Below are positions 38,472 through 50,441 of a stretch of DNA of 64,000 bases, piece by piece (the stretch's first letter is position 1; each line of letters begins with the position of its first letter). Source of the DNA: Franconibacter pulveris DSM 19144 (lineage in GTDB: Bacteria > Pseudomonadota > Gammaproteobacteria > Enterobacterales > Enterobacteriaceae). Position numbers and translations under genes: made by a program. Under the pieces are notes generated by a model, which saw only the letters and a program-made list of their open reading frames with translations, did not search any database and was not told the origin of the DNA. The DNA lies in NCBI GenBank assembly GCA_000621185.1, contig JHYZ01000013.1, positions 152,162-216,161 on the forward strand, in the 5' to 3' direction.

Positions 38472-38975
38472 ATGACCGGTATGAGTAATGTAACTAAACT
38501 GGCCGGCGAGCCGTCAGGTCAGGAATTTCTGGTATTTACCCTCGGCGACGAGGAGTACGGTATCGACATTCTGAAGGTGCAGGAGATCCGCGGTTACGAT
38601 CAGGTAACCCGTATCGCCAACACCCCCTCCTTTATCAAAGGGGTGACCAACCTGCGCGGCGTGATTGTGCCTATCGTTGACCTGCGCGTGAAGTTCAACC
38701 AGCAGGATGTGGAATACAACGACAACACCGTGGTTATCGTGCTGAATTTCGGCCAGCGCGTGGTGGGCATCGTGGTGGACGGCGTCTCCGACGTGCTGTC
38801 GCTGACCGCGGAGCAAATCCGCCCGGCGCCGGAATTCGCCGTGACGCTTTCAACGGAATATCTGACCGGCCTCGGCGCGATTGGCGAACGTATGCTCATC
38901 CTTGTGCATATCGAAAAATTGCTCAACAGCGAAGAGATGGAACTGGTAGATATCGCGGCTTCGCGCGTCGCGTAA
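38472..38975 (+). CDS. cheW: Chemotaxis coupling protein CheW
   Basis: 167 residues, same length as E. coli CheW and nearly identical along its length ([40 protein letters not shown]). It links CheA to the receptors in the signalling array. It follows cheA by 26 bases. In E. coli tar and tap come next; here a terminator and a foreign-looking pilus operon follow instead. Confidence 0.97.
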   Translation: MTGMSNVTKLAGEPSGQEFLVFTLGDEEYGIDILKVQEIRGYDQVTRIANTPSFIKGVTNLRGVIVPIVDLRVKFNQQDVEYNDNTVVIVLNFGQRVVGIVVDGVSDVLSLTAEQIRPAPEFAVTLSTEYLTGLGAIGERMLILVHIEKLLNSEEMELVDIAASRVA

Positions 38976-38987
38976 CCGCCATGGCTG

Positions 38988-39011
38988 AGGGGCGCGTTAG
39001 CGCCCCTTTTC
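38988..39011 (+). terminator. Rho-independent terminator after cheW
   Basis: Perfect 8-bp stem AGGGGCGC / GCGCCCCT with a GTTA loop and T residues. It ends the motAB-cheAW transcript ahead of the pilus operon. Confidence 0.9.
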
Positions 39012-39390
39012 TTTGCCCGCTGCCCGCCGGAGTAATTACTTTCCGCCACTGTGTAGTTCTCCTAACATACTCCGTTAGCACTGCTGACCAATCTGTCAAT
39101 TTTTAGCCCGCGTTTTTCGCCTGAATTATGTGACTAAAATCACGCAATAATGAATATATTCATTTCATTTTACATTCAGAAATGAATTTATATTATTTAA
39201 TCTTTTGTTTTTAATGGAATAAATACGTCAATCCGTCGTCCGTATGAATGCGCTGTTAGTATTTGGTTAAATTCAGATACATAAACTAAATTTCAGTTTA
39301 CAGGCTCCGGCGCTCCGGTTCCGGTGCTTAACAGGCTGATCAAATTAGAAAACAGGATGCTTCGCGACAGCGCAGTCAGAGGAAAACACG
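39012..39390. other. Gene-free stretch upstream of the pilus operon
   Basis: About 380 bases, AT-rich from 39110 to 39300, in contrast to the GC-rich genes on both sides. It should contain the pilus promoter. There is no inverted-repeat pair that would suggest a phase switch, and no clear -35/-10 pair could be fixed. AT-rich DNA of this kind is a usual target of H-NS silencing. Confidence 0.5.
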
Positions 39391-39957
39391 ATGAAAAAAA
39401 ATCTTTTTGTTGTGATCTGCGGAGGTGGGTTACTGCTCGCTTCTTCCGTGAGCCATGCGGTAACCAGCAGCGGTACTATCGGCGCCACCTTAACGTTGAC
39501 CAACGGCTGCCTGATCAACGGCTCGCCCAGCCAGAACGGCATTAACTTCGGTACGCTGGACTTCGGCACCCACCCGGCAACCTTCGACACCCTGACCACG
39601 CAGTTAGCCGGCGCGGCGGGCGGCAACAGCTTCGCTATTCAGTGCACCACGGCGGATTACACCGTGCAGGTCACCGGCAGCACGAACCAGGCGCCAGGCA
39701 CGGTGATCGGCACGCCAGGCACGCCGGGCCGCTATCTTGTCAATACCACTAACGCGACGCAGGGCGTGGCCTACAGCCTCTACAGCGACGCCGCCTTCAA
39801 CAACGTTATCGCCAACAACGCGCCGATTCCCCGCGCCTCCACTACGGGGGGCGTCGATAACTATACCCTCTATGGCCGTATCCAGGGCGGCGGCAACAGC
39901 GTCACCGTGGTGCCGGGCACTTATACCGACACTATCAACGTGAGCGTTATTTACTAA
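39391..39957 (+). CDS. Archaic-type pilus subunit (CsuA/B-like, spore coat U domain)
   Basis: 188 residues. Signal peptide MKKNLFVVICGGGLLLASSV with cleavage near SHA. The mature part is one spore-coat-protein-U (SCPU) domain, the pilin fold of archaic chaperone-usher pili such as Acinetobacter Csu: GTIGATLTLTNGCLINGSPS, then NFGTLDFGTHP, a second cysteine (FAIQCTTADY) and C-terminal GTYTDTINVSVIY. The N-terminal strand ahead of the domain is the donor for subunit joining. It is first in a five-gene operon and is the likely main shaft subunit. The ribosome site AGAGGAAAAC is good. Confidence 0.88.
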   Translation: MKKNLFVVICGGGLLLASSVSHAVTSSGTIGATLTLTNGCLINGSPSQNGINFGTLDFGTHPATFDTLTTQLAGAAGGNSFAIQCTTADYTVQVTGSTNQAPGTVIGTPGTPGRYLVNTTNATQGVAYSLYSDAAFNNVIANNAPIPRASTTGGVDNYTLYGRIQGGGNSVTVVPGTYTDTINVSVIY

Positions 39958-40020
39958 TTACCGCTGCGCTTGTTTACGACACACAACAGGGCAGTCCGCC
40001 GGGCTGTCCAGGGGAAAGCT

Positions 40021-40527
40021 GTGCGAAAAAGCGGCGGTTTTGTCCTGGCGTTAGCCTTCGTCAGCCTGACCTCGCGGGCGGTGACGACGCAGTCGTTTCA
40101 GGTTAATGCCACCATCACGCCGGGCTGCTCGGTGACGAGCGGCAGCGGCGGCGTTTACGGCACGCTGGATTTTGGGACGCGAAGCGGTGTGGACCGGTCC
40201 CGCGTCACTACAAGCTTTGTGCCGAACAGCGGTCTGACGCTCGCCTGCACCCCCGGCGTGGCGCTCAGTATGAGCATTGACGGTGGGCAAAATTACTCCA
40301 CGGTGCGCAACATGGCGCGCAGCGGCGGAACGGAAAGGGTGCCTTACCGTCTCTACAGCGCCAGCTCATTATCGGCAGCGAGCGAAATCGGCGTAAACCA
40401 GGCGGTGACGGTGACTTACAGCAACAGCAACAACATTACGCTGCCCATTTTCGGCGCAGCGCAGCTGACTGGCTTCAGCCCCGCAGGGAGCTACAGCGAT
40501 CGGCTCACGGTGACGTTGTCATGGTGA
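40021..40527 (+). CDS. Second archaic-type pilus subunit (SCPU domain)
   Basis: 168 residues from the GTG at 40021 with AGGGGAAAG upstream, giving a signal peptide (MRKSGGFVLALAFVSLTSRA). Starts further upstream are possible but would destroy the signal. One SCPU domain with the same pattern as the first pilin: QVNATITPGCSVTSGSGGVY, GTLDFGTRSG, LTLACTPGVALSMSIDGGQN and GSYSDRLTVTLSW. Likely a minor subunit comparable to CsuA or CsuB, which control pilus length or bridge to the tip. Confidence 0.82.
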   Translation: MRKSGGFVLALAFVSLTSRAVTTQSFQVNATITPGCSVTSGSGGVYGTLDFGTRSGVDRSRVTTSFVPNSGLTLACTPGVALSMSIDGGQNYSTVRNMARSGGTERVPYRLYSASSLSAASEIGVNQAVTVTYSNSNNITLPIFGAAQLTGFSPAGSYSDRLTVTLSW

Positions 40528-40543
40528 CTCAGGGAGAAGTGAC

Positions 40544-41302
40544 ATGATTACAGGCGCAACGCGCTTCCACTCTTGCGGTTTACTCATCGCCCTTTGGCTC
40601 TTTGCCAGCACAAGCCATGCGGCAAGCAATATCCTTATCTGGCCTATCGACCCTTATTTGCCTGCTGGCGAAAAAGCGGCGGAGCTATGGGTGCAAAATC
40701 AGGGCGACACGCCGACCACCATGCAGGTGCGTATCGTGCGCTGGCGTCAGGAGGGGGGCTTCGAGCGCTATGAGGCGCAGCAGGATGTGGTCGCCAGCCC
40801 GCCCATCGTGACCATCGGCGGCGGTAAAAAACAGCTTATCCGTTTAATCAGCCAGGCGCAGATCCCCATGGGGGTTGAGCAGGCGTACCGGGTGGTGGTT
40901 GATGAAATTCCCCAGCCGCAGGACAACAGCAAACCGCAGCTTGGCATCAAGCTGCAAATGCGCTACTCCATCCCGCTGTTTGTGTATGGACAGGGCATTG
41001 AAACCCAGCGCTCCGGCGCGCATCACGCCTTCGTTAACCCGACCAAGCTGAGCTGGCGGATGACCCGCGATAACGGCCAGCCGGCCATTGAAATTACAAA
41101 TAACGATGAGATTCACGCGCGCATCAGCAAAGTGTCGGTGCGCCAGGGTGGGCGGCAGCGCGAGCTTGCCGACGGTTTGTGGGGGTATGTGCTGCCGCAC
41201 AGCTCCCGGCTTTTCCCGTTGCCTGCGGGCGTTACCGCGCCCAGCGAAATCTCCGCTTCCCTTAACGCCCGCGACTCGCGATGGCTCGCCTCTTCGCGTT
41301 AA
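40544..41302 (+). CDS. Periplasmic pilus chaperone (CsuC-like, PapD family)
   Basis: 252 residues. Signal peptide ending SHA, followed by ASNILIWPIDPYLPAGEKAA. The two immunoglobulin-like domains carry the chaperone signatures IGGGKKQLIRLISQAQIPMG and YRVVVDEIPQPQ. It would complete the open fold of each SCPU pilin and deliver it to the usher. ATG with GGGAGAAG. The 3' end overlaps the usher gene by 22 bases. Confidence 0.9.
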   Translation: MITGATRFHSCGLLIALWLFASTSHAASNILIWPIDPYLPAGEKAAELWVQNQGDTPTTMQVRIVRWRQEGGFERYEAQQDVVASPPIVTIGGGKKQLIRLISQAQIPMGVEQAYRVVVDEIPQPQDNSKPQLGIKLQMRYSIPLFVYGQGIETQRSGAHHAFVNPTKLSWRMTRDNGQPAIEITNNDEIHARISKVSVRQGGRQRELADGLWGYVLPHSSRLFPLPAGVTAPSEISASLNARDSRWLASSR

Positions 41303-43689
41303 GCCGGTATCAGGCGATGAAAGTCGTGTCGGTGGTTGGTCTGCTTAGCGTCGCGACAGATCGCGCCATGGCGCAACCGGGCGACGATGCGCTGCCGCCG
41401 CCGCCGGATGCCCGCGCTATCAACGATCGGGCGATTTTTCACCTGTCGCTGGTGTTGAACCATTACGATACCGGCATGGTCGTGCCGGTCACGCGCCGGG
41501 CAGGGGAGTTCTGGGTCTCGAGCGCTGACCTGCAACGCGCGGGGCTGCCGGGCGACCGGTTGCCGCAGGGCGACGTCAATCTCTCTACGCTAAATCTGGT
41601 GCGTACGGAGTATGACAGCACCAGCCAGCGGCTGCTGTTGACGGTGCCGAAAGAGTGGGTGCCGGAGCGGCGGATTGCGCTTGGCGACGGCGCGGCGCGC
41701 CTGCGCGCGCGCAACGGGCGCGGCGGACTGCTTAATTACGATTTCTATGCTAACCACACCGAGCACAGCGGCAGCCAGGCCTCGCTGTGGCACGAGCTGC
41801 GGTTGTTCAACGATTACGGCGCCTTTTCCACCACCGGCACAAACCGCGAGGTGCTCGATGGCTATCCGGGGCAAAGCGAAGGCTACCGCCGCTACGACTC
41901 GACCTTCACCGGCACGCTGGATGACGATGCGCTGAGCTGGTCGGTAGGGGACGTGGTGAGCGACAGCTTAAGCTGGACCAGCAGCGTGCGCCTCGGCGGT
42001 GTCTCCTTTGGCCGCGATTTCTCGCTGCGCCCGGATCTCATTACCTATCCGCTGCCCGCCTTCTCCGGCGAGGCGGCGGTGCCCACCACGGTTGATGTTT
42101 TTATCAACGGCTACCGCTCCGGCTCCACACAGCTGGAGCCCGGCCCTTTCACCCTCACCAACCTGCCTTATATCAACGGCTCCGGCGACGCGGTGCTGGT
42201 GACCACCGACGCCCTGGGCCGCCAGGTCACCACCACCATGCCGTTTTATGTGGCGAGCGACCTGCTGAAAGCGGGGCTTAGCGATGGGGCCGTCACGGCG
42301 GGGGCTATCCGGCGCAACTATGGCATCAAAAACCTTGACTATGGTCCGGCGGCGGCGAGCGGCTCTTACCGCTACGGGGTCAATGATTTCTGGACGGTGG
42401 AGGCGCACGCTGAAGGCGCGGAATCGCTGGGGCTTGGCGGCGTTGGGTCGCTGGTGAAGCTTGGCCACTTCGGGGTGGTGAACGGCGCGGTGGCCTACAG
42501 CCGGATGCGCGGCGAGCAGGGCCAGCAGTGGACGCTGGGTTATCAGTACAACACCGATTTTATGTCATTCACGACGCAACACACGCGCCGTGAGCGCGGC
42601 TTCGGCAACCTGGCGCTTTACGATCAGCAGGTGATGTATGACAGCGACCGCCAGCCGATAGTCAGCCTGAGTCGCAACGTCGCCCAGTACTCGCTCTCTT
42701 TTAATATGGGTCGTTTTGGCAACCTCGGCGCGGCCTGGCTGGATGTTGACAGTTTTAACAGCGACAGCACCCGGCTGCTGAACCTTTCCTGGAGTAAAAA
42801 CCTCTGGGGCAGCAGCAGTTTTTATGTGGCGGCGAGCCATGACCCGGATGCCGACGACTGGTCGGTCGCGCTCTCGCTGCAAATCCCCTTCGGCCTGCAG
42901 GAAAGCGTGGCGTTCAGCGCCGAGCGCCAGCCCGATGGCAGCGCGAGCGAGCGCGTGAACTATAACCATGCGATGCCGAGCGAGGGCGGCTTTAGCTGGA
43001 ACCTCGCTTACGCGCATCAGACCCAGGAGAACGATTATCAGCAGGCGACGCTCGGCTGGCGCAACAACCATGTCGAGTTGCAGGGGGGCATTTACGGCGA
43101 GCGCGACGGCTACACTCACTGGGGCGAGGCTACCGGCTCGCTGGTGCTGATGAATGGCGCGCTCTTTGCCGCCAACCAGATTAATGACGCCTTTGCGGTG
43201 GTAAGCACCGGCGGCCAGGCGGATGTGACCGTGAACTATGAAAACCAGCCGGTGGGCAAAACCGATAAAGAGGGTTACCTGTTAATCTCCGGCGTGACTT
43301 CCTATTATCCGGCCAACTACAGCATCGACACCCTTAACCTGCCTGCGGATACCCGTATCCGTGAAACTGAGCGCCGCCTGTCGCTGCGCCGGCGCAGCGG
43401 CTATCTGATTACTTTCCCGATGGAGCAGGAGCGGGTAGCGAACGTTATCCTGCATGACGAAAACGGCCAGCCGCTGCCGGTCTCAAGCCAGGTCTTCCGC
43501 GCTGGTCAGCCGCCCGCCATTGTGGGTTACGACGGCATCGCCTGGCTTGAAAACGTCGGCGAGGTAAACCATCTGACCGTCTCCACGCCGCAAGGTAAGC
43601 GCTGTACCGCTACGCTGACCCTTGCCGCCGCGCGCAGCCATCGGCTGGAAACGTTCGGCCCGCTTATTTGCCAGGGCGAACAGCCATGA
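41281..43689 (+). CDS. Outer-membrane pilus usher (CsuD-like)
   Basis: 802 residues with a signal peptide (to about residue 32, AMA). The layout is that of chaperone-usher assembly pores: periplasmic N-domain, 24-strand barrel with plug (AVPTTVDVFINGYRSGSTQL, PYINGSGDAVLVTTDALGRQ), repeated aromatic barrel strands, and C-terminal domains ending with a cysteine pair (GKRCTATL, PLICQGEQP). The translation start lies within the chaperone gene. The stop overlaps the next gene (ATGA), so the operon is tightly coupled. Confidence 0.9.
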   Translation: MARLFALSRYQAMKVVSVVGLLSVATDRAMAQPGDDALPPPPDARAINDRAIFHLSLVLNHYDTGMVVPVTRRAGEFWVSSADLQRAGLPGDRLPQGDVNLSTLNLVRTEYDSTSQRLLLTVPKEWVPERRIALGDGAARLRARNGRGGLLNYDFYANHTEHSGSQASLWHELRLFNDYGAFSTTGTNREVLDGYPGQSEGYRRYDSTFTGTLDDDALSWSVGDVVSDSLSWTSSVRLGGVSFGRDFSLRPDLITYPLPAFSGEAAVPTTVDVFINGYRSGSTQLEPGPFTLTNLPYINGSGDAVLVTTDALGRQVTTTMPFYVASDLLKAGLSDGAVTAGAIRRNYGIKNLDYGPAAASGSYRYGVNDFWTVEAHAEGAESLGLGGVGSLVKLGHFGVVNGAVAYSRMRGEQGQQWTLGYQYNTDFMSFTTQHTRRERGFGNLALYDQQVMYDSDRQPIVSLSRNVAQYSLSFNMGRFGNLGAAWLDVDSFNSDSTRLLNLSWSKNLWGSSSFYVAASHDPDADDWSVALSLQIPFGLQESVAFSAERQPDGSASERVNYNHAMPSEGGFSWNLAYAHQTQENDYQQATLGWRNNHVELQGGIYGERDGYTHWGEATGSLVLMNGALFAANQINDAFAVVSTGGQADVTVNYENQPVGKTDKEGYLLISGVTSYYPANYSIDTLNLPADTRIRETERRLSLRRRSGYLITFPMEQERVANVILHDENGQPLPVSSQVFRAGQPPAIVGYDGIAWLENVGEVNHLTVSTPQGKRCTATLTLAAARSHRLETFGPLICQGEQP

Positions 43690-44648
43690 CGCGCCTGCTG
43701 CTCTGCCTGTTGCTGATGATAGTCAGCGCGCCCGCGCTCGCCGCCTGCCGGGTGAGCCTGGGCAACGCTTCGCTCGGCACCCAAACCTCGTTCGTTATTA
43801 ACAGCACAGTGCAGACCACCAGCACCAACCTGGTGGTGGAGTGCGATACGGTGCTGAACCTGCTCAACACCACCGACTTCGTCAACGCCACTTTTACCAG
43901 CGCCAGCGCCAGCGCCAGCAATCGCGCCACGCTGCGGCGCACCGACACGACAACATCGACAGACAGCCTGCCGATTCAGCTTTGCGCTCAGAGCGGGTGT
44001 CCGGCTAACAGCGAGATTGCGCTAAGCGGTTCGTACCGCTGGAGCGGCAGCACGCTGCTGGGGTTGTTGACCAGCTCACGCTATACGCTTCCGCTCTACA
44101 TCCGCACGGTGGCGGGACAAAACCTCAGCGCCGGGACCTATCAGGCGACCTTAACGCTCTCTATAAATTACAGCGTCTGCGCCGTCGGGGCGGCGGTCTG
44201 CCTGTCGGCGCAGACCGGCACCGTGTCGCTGCCGCTTATCGTCACGCTCACGGTAACCAATGACTGCACGACCATCAGCGCGCCGAACGTCAATTTTGGC
44301 AGCGCGCCGCTACCGGGCAACTTCGCCCCGGTTTCGCAGAGCATCGCCATTACCTGCACCAAAGGCAGCGTCTATACCGTCGGCATTAATAACGGCAGTT
44401 ACGCCAACGGCAATGTGCGCAACATGGCAAGCGGCGCGAATCGCCTGAGCTACGAGATCTATAAAGGCAGCACCACGAACCGCTGGGGGGTGAGCGGCGC
44501 AGAGCGCTGGGCAAGCGCCAGCTCATCGCAGGTCAGCACCGACGGCCTGCTGCGCACGTATAACTACACCGCCCGGGTGCTTTCAGGGCAGAGCGCGCTG
44601 CCCGCAGGCAGCTATAGCGACACGCTGGTGGTCGATATCGCCTTTTAG
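43686..44648 (+). CDS. Pilus tip adhesin (CsuE-like, two SCPU domains)
   Basis: 320 residues from the ATG that overlaps the usher stop; a TTG six codons earlier is less likely. Signal peptide MTRLLLCLLLMIVSAPALAA. Two SCPU-like domains in tandem: the N-terminal one (residues about 20-170) is divergent, with extra cysteines, as in tip adhesins; the C-terminal one (APNVNFGSAPLPGNFAPVSQ ... GSYSDTLVVDIAF) is the donor-accepting pilin domain. In Acinetobacter the equivalent tip protein binds hydrophobic surfaces with exposed loops. Last gene of the operon. Confidence 0.87.
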   Translation: MTRLLLCLLLMIVSAPALAACRVSLGNASLGTQTSFVINSTVQTTSTNLVVECDTVLNLLNTTDFVNATFTSASASASNRATLRRTDTTTSTDSLPIQLCAQSGCPANSEIALSGSYRWSGSTLLGLLTSSRYTLPLYIRTVAGQNLSAGTYQATLTLSINYSVCAVGAAVCLSAQTGTVSLPLIVTLTVTNDCTTISAPNVNFGSAPLPGNFAPVSQSIAITCTKGSVYTVGINNGSYANGNVRNMASGANRLSYEIYKGSTTNRWGVSGAERWASASSSQVSTDGLLRTYNYTARVLSGQSALPAGSYSDTLVVDIAF

Positions 44649-44697
44649 TGAGCCTGTTCACGCTTTCACGTTAACGCAAATTCCTTCCGCTGAACGA

Positions 44698-44724
44698 TAA
44701 AGTTCCCGTCTCCTTTGCCGATAA
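44698..44724 (+). promoter_or_regulatory. Sigma-28 promoter of tar
   Basis: TAAAGTTC, 11 bases, GCCGATAA: one mismatch to consensus, the best sigma-28 site in the window. It is 35 bases before the tar GTG and makes tar-tap-cheRBYZ independent of the pilus operon. Confidence 0.95.
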
Positions 44725-44759
44725 CCTCAACAGTTAGTCAGATGTCTGGGGGATGTTGA

Positions 44760-46448
44760 GTGAATCGTATTCGCGTAGTCACAATGCTGATGCTGGTGGT
44801 AGGCGTTTTCATCCTGCTGCAGCTTATTTCCGGCAGCTTCTTTTTCTCTTCGCTAAAAGAGAACCAGCAAAGCTTTAGCGCTTCACACCAGTTGCGCCTG
44901 CAACAGGCGGAGCTGAACCATACCTGGGACATGCTGTTGCAGACGCGCATCAACCTCAGCCGTTCCGCGGCGCGAATGATGATGGATCCCAGCAACCAGC
45001 AAAGCAGCGCCAAAACCGATCTGCTTAACAGCGCGAAAAAGACGCTGGCGCAGGCGCAGGCTCACTACGCGACATTCAAAGCGGCGCCGGTTGACCAGCC
45101 CGATATTCAGGCCCTGAGCGGACAGCTTGATGCGGCTTATCAGGATTACGCGCAGGCGCTTGGCGAATTAGTGCAGTACCTGGAGAGCGGCAATTTAGAA
45201 CCTTACTTCGCCCAACCGACGCAGGGCAAACAGAACGCGCTGCAAAAAGCGATGGATGATTACGCTGCGCTTAACGTGCGCATCGCGCAGGATGCCTGGC
45301 AGCAGAGCGCGCATGACTACCGCTTCGCCCAATGGCAGACCGGCGTGCTGGCGCTGGTGCTGGTGGCGGTGAGCGCCCTGGTCTGGTACGGCCTGCGCCA
45401 TGTGCTGCTCAACCCGCTTGCCGTCATCATCGGTTCTATTCGTGAAATCGCCGCAGGCAACCTGACCGCCCGTATCAACGTCAGCGGACGCAACGAGATG
45501 AGCGAGCTCGCGCAGAGCGTGCAGCACATGCAGCAGGAGCTTATCGACACCGTGACCAGCGTGCGTTCAGGGACCGATGCGATTTACACCGGCACCCGTG
45601 AGATTGCCGCCGGCAATAACGATCTCTCTTCACGCACGGAAGAGCAGGCGGCCTCGCTGGAGGAGACCGCCGCCAGCATGGAGCAGTTAACCGCCACGGT
45701 GAAACAGAATGCCGACAACGCCCGTCAGGCCTCTCAACTGGCGCGCACCGCCTCGGAAACGGCCCAGCGCGGCGGCAAAGTGGTGGATGGCGTGGTCAAC
45801 ACCATGCACGACATCGCCGCCAGTTCAAAGAAGATTGCCGACATTATCGGTGTTATCGACGGCATCGCTTTCCAGACCAACATCCTTGCGCTTAACGCCG
45901 CTGTGGAAGCAGCGCGGGCAGGGGAGCAGGGCCGCGGCTTCGCCGTGGTGGCGGGCGAAGTGCGCAATCTGGCGAGCCGCAGCGCCCAGGCGGCGAAAGA
46001 AATCAAAGCGCTGATTGAAGATTCCGTCACGCGCGTGGATACCGGCTCGGTGCTGGTGGAAAGCGCGGGTGAAACCATGCAGGACATCGTCAGCGCCGTA
46101 ACCCGGGTGACCGACATTATGGGCGAGATCGCCTCGGCGTCCGATGAGCAGAGCCGCGGTATCGACCAGGTCGCGCTGGCCGTCTCCGAGATGGACCGCG
46201 TAACCCAGCAGAACGCCTCGCTGGTGGAGCAATCCGCCGCCGCCGCCGCGCAGCTTGAGGAGCAGGCGAGCCGGTTATCTCAGGCGGTCGCCGCGTTCCG
46301 CCTGCGCGAGGGCGAAACGTCTGCCTCTATGCAAAAGCCGAATTTGAGCAGCACATTGAGCACGACCCTGGCGCCGGCCTCCAGCCCGGCTTCGATCCCA
46401 CGTGAAACGGCCGCGGTTGGCCATAACGATAACTGGGAAACTTTTTGA
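44760..46448 (+). CDS. tar: Methyl-accepting chemotaxis protein Tar (aspartate receptor)
   Basis: 562 residues, GTG start. The periplasmic four-helix bundle has the aspartate-binding pattern [15 protein letters not shown] (R63, R68, R72, corresponding to R64, R69 and R73 of E. coli Tar) and the PTQG segment with the ligand threonine. Two membrane helices, a HAMP domain, methylation helices and the signalling tip ([20 protein letters not shown]) follow. C-terminal NWETF binds CheR and CheB. It senses aspartate, and maltose through MBP in E. coli. First gene of tar-tap-cheRBYZ. Confidence 0.94.
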   Translation: MNRIRVVTMLMLVVGVFILLQLISGSFFFSSLKENQQSFSASHQLRLQQAELNHTWDMLLQTRINLSRSAARMMMDPSNQQSSAKTDLLNSAKKTLAQAQAHYATFKAAPVDQPDIQALSGQLDAAYQDYAQALGELVQYLESGNLEPYFAQPTQGKQNALQKAMDDYAALNVRIAQDAWQQSAHDYRFAQWQTGVLALVLVAVSALVWYGLRHVLLNPLAVIIGSIREIAAGNLTARINVSGRNEMSELAQSVQHMQQELIDTVTSVRSGTDAIYTGTREIAAGNNDLSSRTEEQAASLEETAASMEQLTATVKQNADNARQASQLARTASETAQRGGKVVDGVVNTMHDIAASSKKIADIIGVIDGIAFQTNILALNAAVEAARAGEQGRGFAVVAGEVRNLASRSAQAAKEIKALIEDSVTRVDTGSVLVESAGETMQDIVSAVTRVTDIMGEIASASDEQSRGIDQVALAVSEMDRVTQQNASLVEQSAAAAAQLEEQASRLSQAVAAFRLREGETSASMQKPNLSSTLSTTLAPASSPASIPRETAAVGHNDNWETF

Positions 46449-46487
46449 CCACTCAAGCCGGCAGCGATGCCGGGTAAGGGAGCGTTG

Positions 46488-48092
46488 ATGTTTAACCGTA
46501 TTCGTATTTCGACCACGTTGTTTTTGCTCTTGATTCTCTGCGGTGTTTTGCAGATTGGCAGTAACGGTTTGTCCTTTCTCGCTTTTCGGGCCGACTACGG
46601 CAATCTGAAAAGGGTCGAGGTAAGTAACCAACAACGCGACACGTTGACGCAAACCCGCGCAGCGTTGTTACAAGCGAGTACGGCATTAAACCGTGCCGGT
46701 ACGCTCACCGCCCTGAGCTACCCGCCGGAAGATATCAAAGCCCTGATGACAGGCGCGCAGGAGAGCCTCAAGCAGGCGGATTCCCTGTTTAAACAGTTCG
46801 TCGCTATTGAGCCGGCGAGCGAGGAGGTGGCGCAACTGCTCGCCTCGACGAAGAAAAGTTTTGCGGTCTACCGCGAAGACCTGGAGCATCAGGCGACCTG
46901 GCTTGCAAGCAACCAGCTTTCCGATTTCCTCACCGCGCCGGTGCAGAAATCGCAGGATGGGTTTGACGCCAGTTTTAACGCCTGGCAGCAGCACATTAAC
47001 CAGTTTGTCAGCAGCGCCAGCGAAGAGAGCAAAGGCTGGTATCACCTCTCTGGGCTGATTTTCGGCGTGGTGAGCGTCGTGGCGGTGCTGCTGGTTCTGG
47101 GGTCGCTGTGGTGGTCGCGCCGCATGCTGGTCATGCCGCTTGCGATTATACGCAGCCATTTTGACAGTATTGCCGCAGGCCATCTGGCGCGTCCGATTCT
47201 GGTTTTCGGACGTAACGAGATATCGGAGATTTTCGCAAGCCTTAAGGCGATGCAAAACGCCTTGCGGGAAACGGTAAGTGAAGTGCGCAACGGCAGCCTT
47301 GCGATGCACACCGGCATCAGCGAGATTGCCGCCGGCAATAACGATCTCTCTTCGCGTACCGAACAGCAGGCGGCATCGCTCGCGCAGACCGCGGCCAGCA
47401 TGGAAGAGTTGACCGCGACGGTAAGCCAGAACGCTGAAAACGCCCGTCAGGCTTCGCTGCTGGCGAAAAGCGCCGCCGAAACCGCGAAGCGGGGCGGCTA
47501 TCAGGCCTCGAACGTAGCGCAAACGATGCATGAGATAGAAACGAGTTCGCAAAAAATCGGCGACATCATCAGCGTTATCGACGGTATCGCTTTCCAGACC
47601 AACATCCTTGCGCTTAACGCCGCCGTGGAAGCGGCTCGCGCAGGGGAGCAGGGACGGGGTTTTGCTGTGGTGGCAGGCGAAGTGCGTAACCTGGCAAGCC
47701 GCAGCGCCGAGGCGGCGAAAGAGATCAAAGCGTTGATTGAGGAGTCGGTATCCCGGGTGCAGCAAGGGTCGTCGCTGGTGGATAACTCGGCGCAAACCAT
47801 GGCGGAGATTGTCCGCTCGGTAACCCAGGTGAATGACATTATGGGCGAAATCGCCTCCGCTTCGGATGAGCAACACCGGGGCATTGAGCAGGTCGCTCAG
47901 GCGGTAAGCCAGATGGATCAGGTAACGCAGCAGAACGCCGCGCTGGTAGAGGAGGCGGCTGCCGCAGCTGAAACGCTGGCAAGCCAGGCCGATCGTCTGA
48001 CGGCGGTTGTGTCGGTATTTAATCTTGAAGAGAAACATGTTGTTGAGCGAGACGACGCCGTTGCGCTCAACGCCGTAGCCGTATCCCCCTGA
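46488..48092 (+). CDS. tap: Methyl-accepting chemotaxis protein Tap (dipeptide receptor)
   Basis: 534 residues from the ATG at 46488 ([20 protein letters not shown]), with GGGAG upstream; a start seven codons earlier is less likely. The periplasmic domain follows E. coli Tap ([35 protein letters not shown]). The E. coli receptor responds to dipeptides through DppA and to pyrimidines. The C-terminus (ALNAVAVSP) has no NWETF, as expected of a low-abundance receptor that depends on neighbours for adaptation. A second gene within the tar operon. Confidence 0.93.
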   Translation: MFNRIRISTTLFLLLILCGVLQIGSNGLSFLAFRADYGNLKRVEVSNQQRDTLTQTRAALLQASTALNRAGTLTALSYPPEDIKALMTGAQESLKQADSLFKQFVAIEPASEEVAQLLASTKKSFAVYREDLEHQATWLASNQLSDFLTAPVQKSQDGFDASFNAWQQHINQFVSSASEESKGWYHLSGLIFGVVSVVAVLLVLGSLWWSRRMLVMPLAIIRSHFDSIAAGHLARPILVFGRNEISEIFASLKAMQNALRETVSEVRNGSLAMHTGISEIAAGNNDLSSRTEQQAASLAQTAASMEELTATVSQNAENARQASLLAKSAAETAKRGGYQASNVAQTMHEIETSSQKIGDIISVIDGIAFQTNILALNAAVEAARAGEQGRGFAVVAGEVRNLASRSAEAAKEIKALIEESVSRVQQGSSLVDNSAQTMAEIVRSVTQVNDIMGEIASASDEQHRGIEQVAQAVSQMDQVTQQNAALVEEAAAAAETLASQADRLTAVVSVFNLEEKHVVERDDAVALNAVAVSP

Positions 48093-48111
48093 CTGTGAGT
48101 AAAAAGGCGCT

Positions 48112-48974
48112 ATGACAACAACCATTCCTGGTGGGCAACCCTCGTTCCTGTTGCCTATGACACAGCGCCTTGCGCTGTCCGACGCGCATTTTCGTCGGAT
48201 ATGTCAATTGATTTACCAGCGCGCAGGGATCGTGCTGGCGGACCACAAACGAGACATGGTCTACAACCGGCTGGTGCGTCGGCTGCGCACGCTCGGGCTT
48301 GATGATTTCGGCCGCTACCTCAGCATGCTGGAGGCGAACGCCAACAGCGCCGAGTGGCAGGCGTTCATCAACTCGCTGACCACCAACCTGACCGCGTTTT
48401 TCCGCGAGGCGCATCACTTTCCGGTGCTGGCCGAGCATGCGCGCAAGCGCAGCGGTGAGTACAAGGTCTGGAGCGCGGCGGCTTCGACGGGGGAAGAGCC
48501 TTATTCGCTGGCCATTACGCTTGCCGATACGCTTGGCACAGCGCCGGGCCGCTGGAAGGTGTTTGCAAGCGATATTGACACCGAGGTGCTGCAAAAAGCG
48601 CAGAGCGGCATCTATCGCCAGGAGGAGCTGAAAACCCTCTCTCCTCAGCAATTGCAGCGTTATTTCATGCGCGGCACCGGCCCGCATGAAGGGCTGGTGC
48701 GGGTGCGTGGGGAGCTTGCGAACCATGTGGAGTTCGCCTCGCTCAACCTGCTGGACAAGCAGTACAACGTTCCGGGTCCGTTTGACGCGATATTTTGTCG
48801 AAACGTCATGATCTATTTCGACAGAGAAACGCAGGAGGCGATCCTCAAGCGTTTCGTGCCGCTGCTTAAGCCAGGCGGCCTGCTCTTTGCCGGACATTCG
48901 GAGAATTTCAGCAATCTCAGTCGCGATTTCTGGCTGCGCGGTCAGACGGTATACGCCCTGAGTAAGGAAAGACA

Positions 48975-48978
<4 letters not shown>
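48112..48978 (+). CDS. cheR: Chemotaxis protein methyltransferase CheR
   Basis: 288 residues. It transfers methyl groups from S-adenosylmethionine to receptor glutamates. Signature [20 protein letters not shown] is the SAM-binding loop, [13 protein letters not shown] the motif post II, and [15 protein letters not shown] the N-lobe. The beta-subdomain that binds the NWETF tail (about 190-230) is present. ATG 20 bases after tap; four-base overlap with cheB. Confidence 0.97.
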
Positions 48979-50431
<1,453 letters not shown>

Positions 50432-50441
50432 GGAGCTCCTG

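Noticed and set aside
46686..48125. 479-codon open frame on the minus strand through tap
   Set aside because: Shadow of a strongly biased coding sequence; the translation is His/Arg-rich with no domain pattern.
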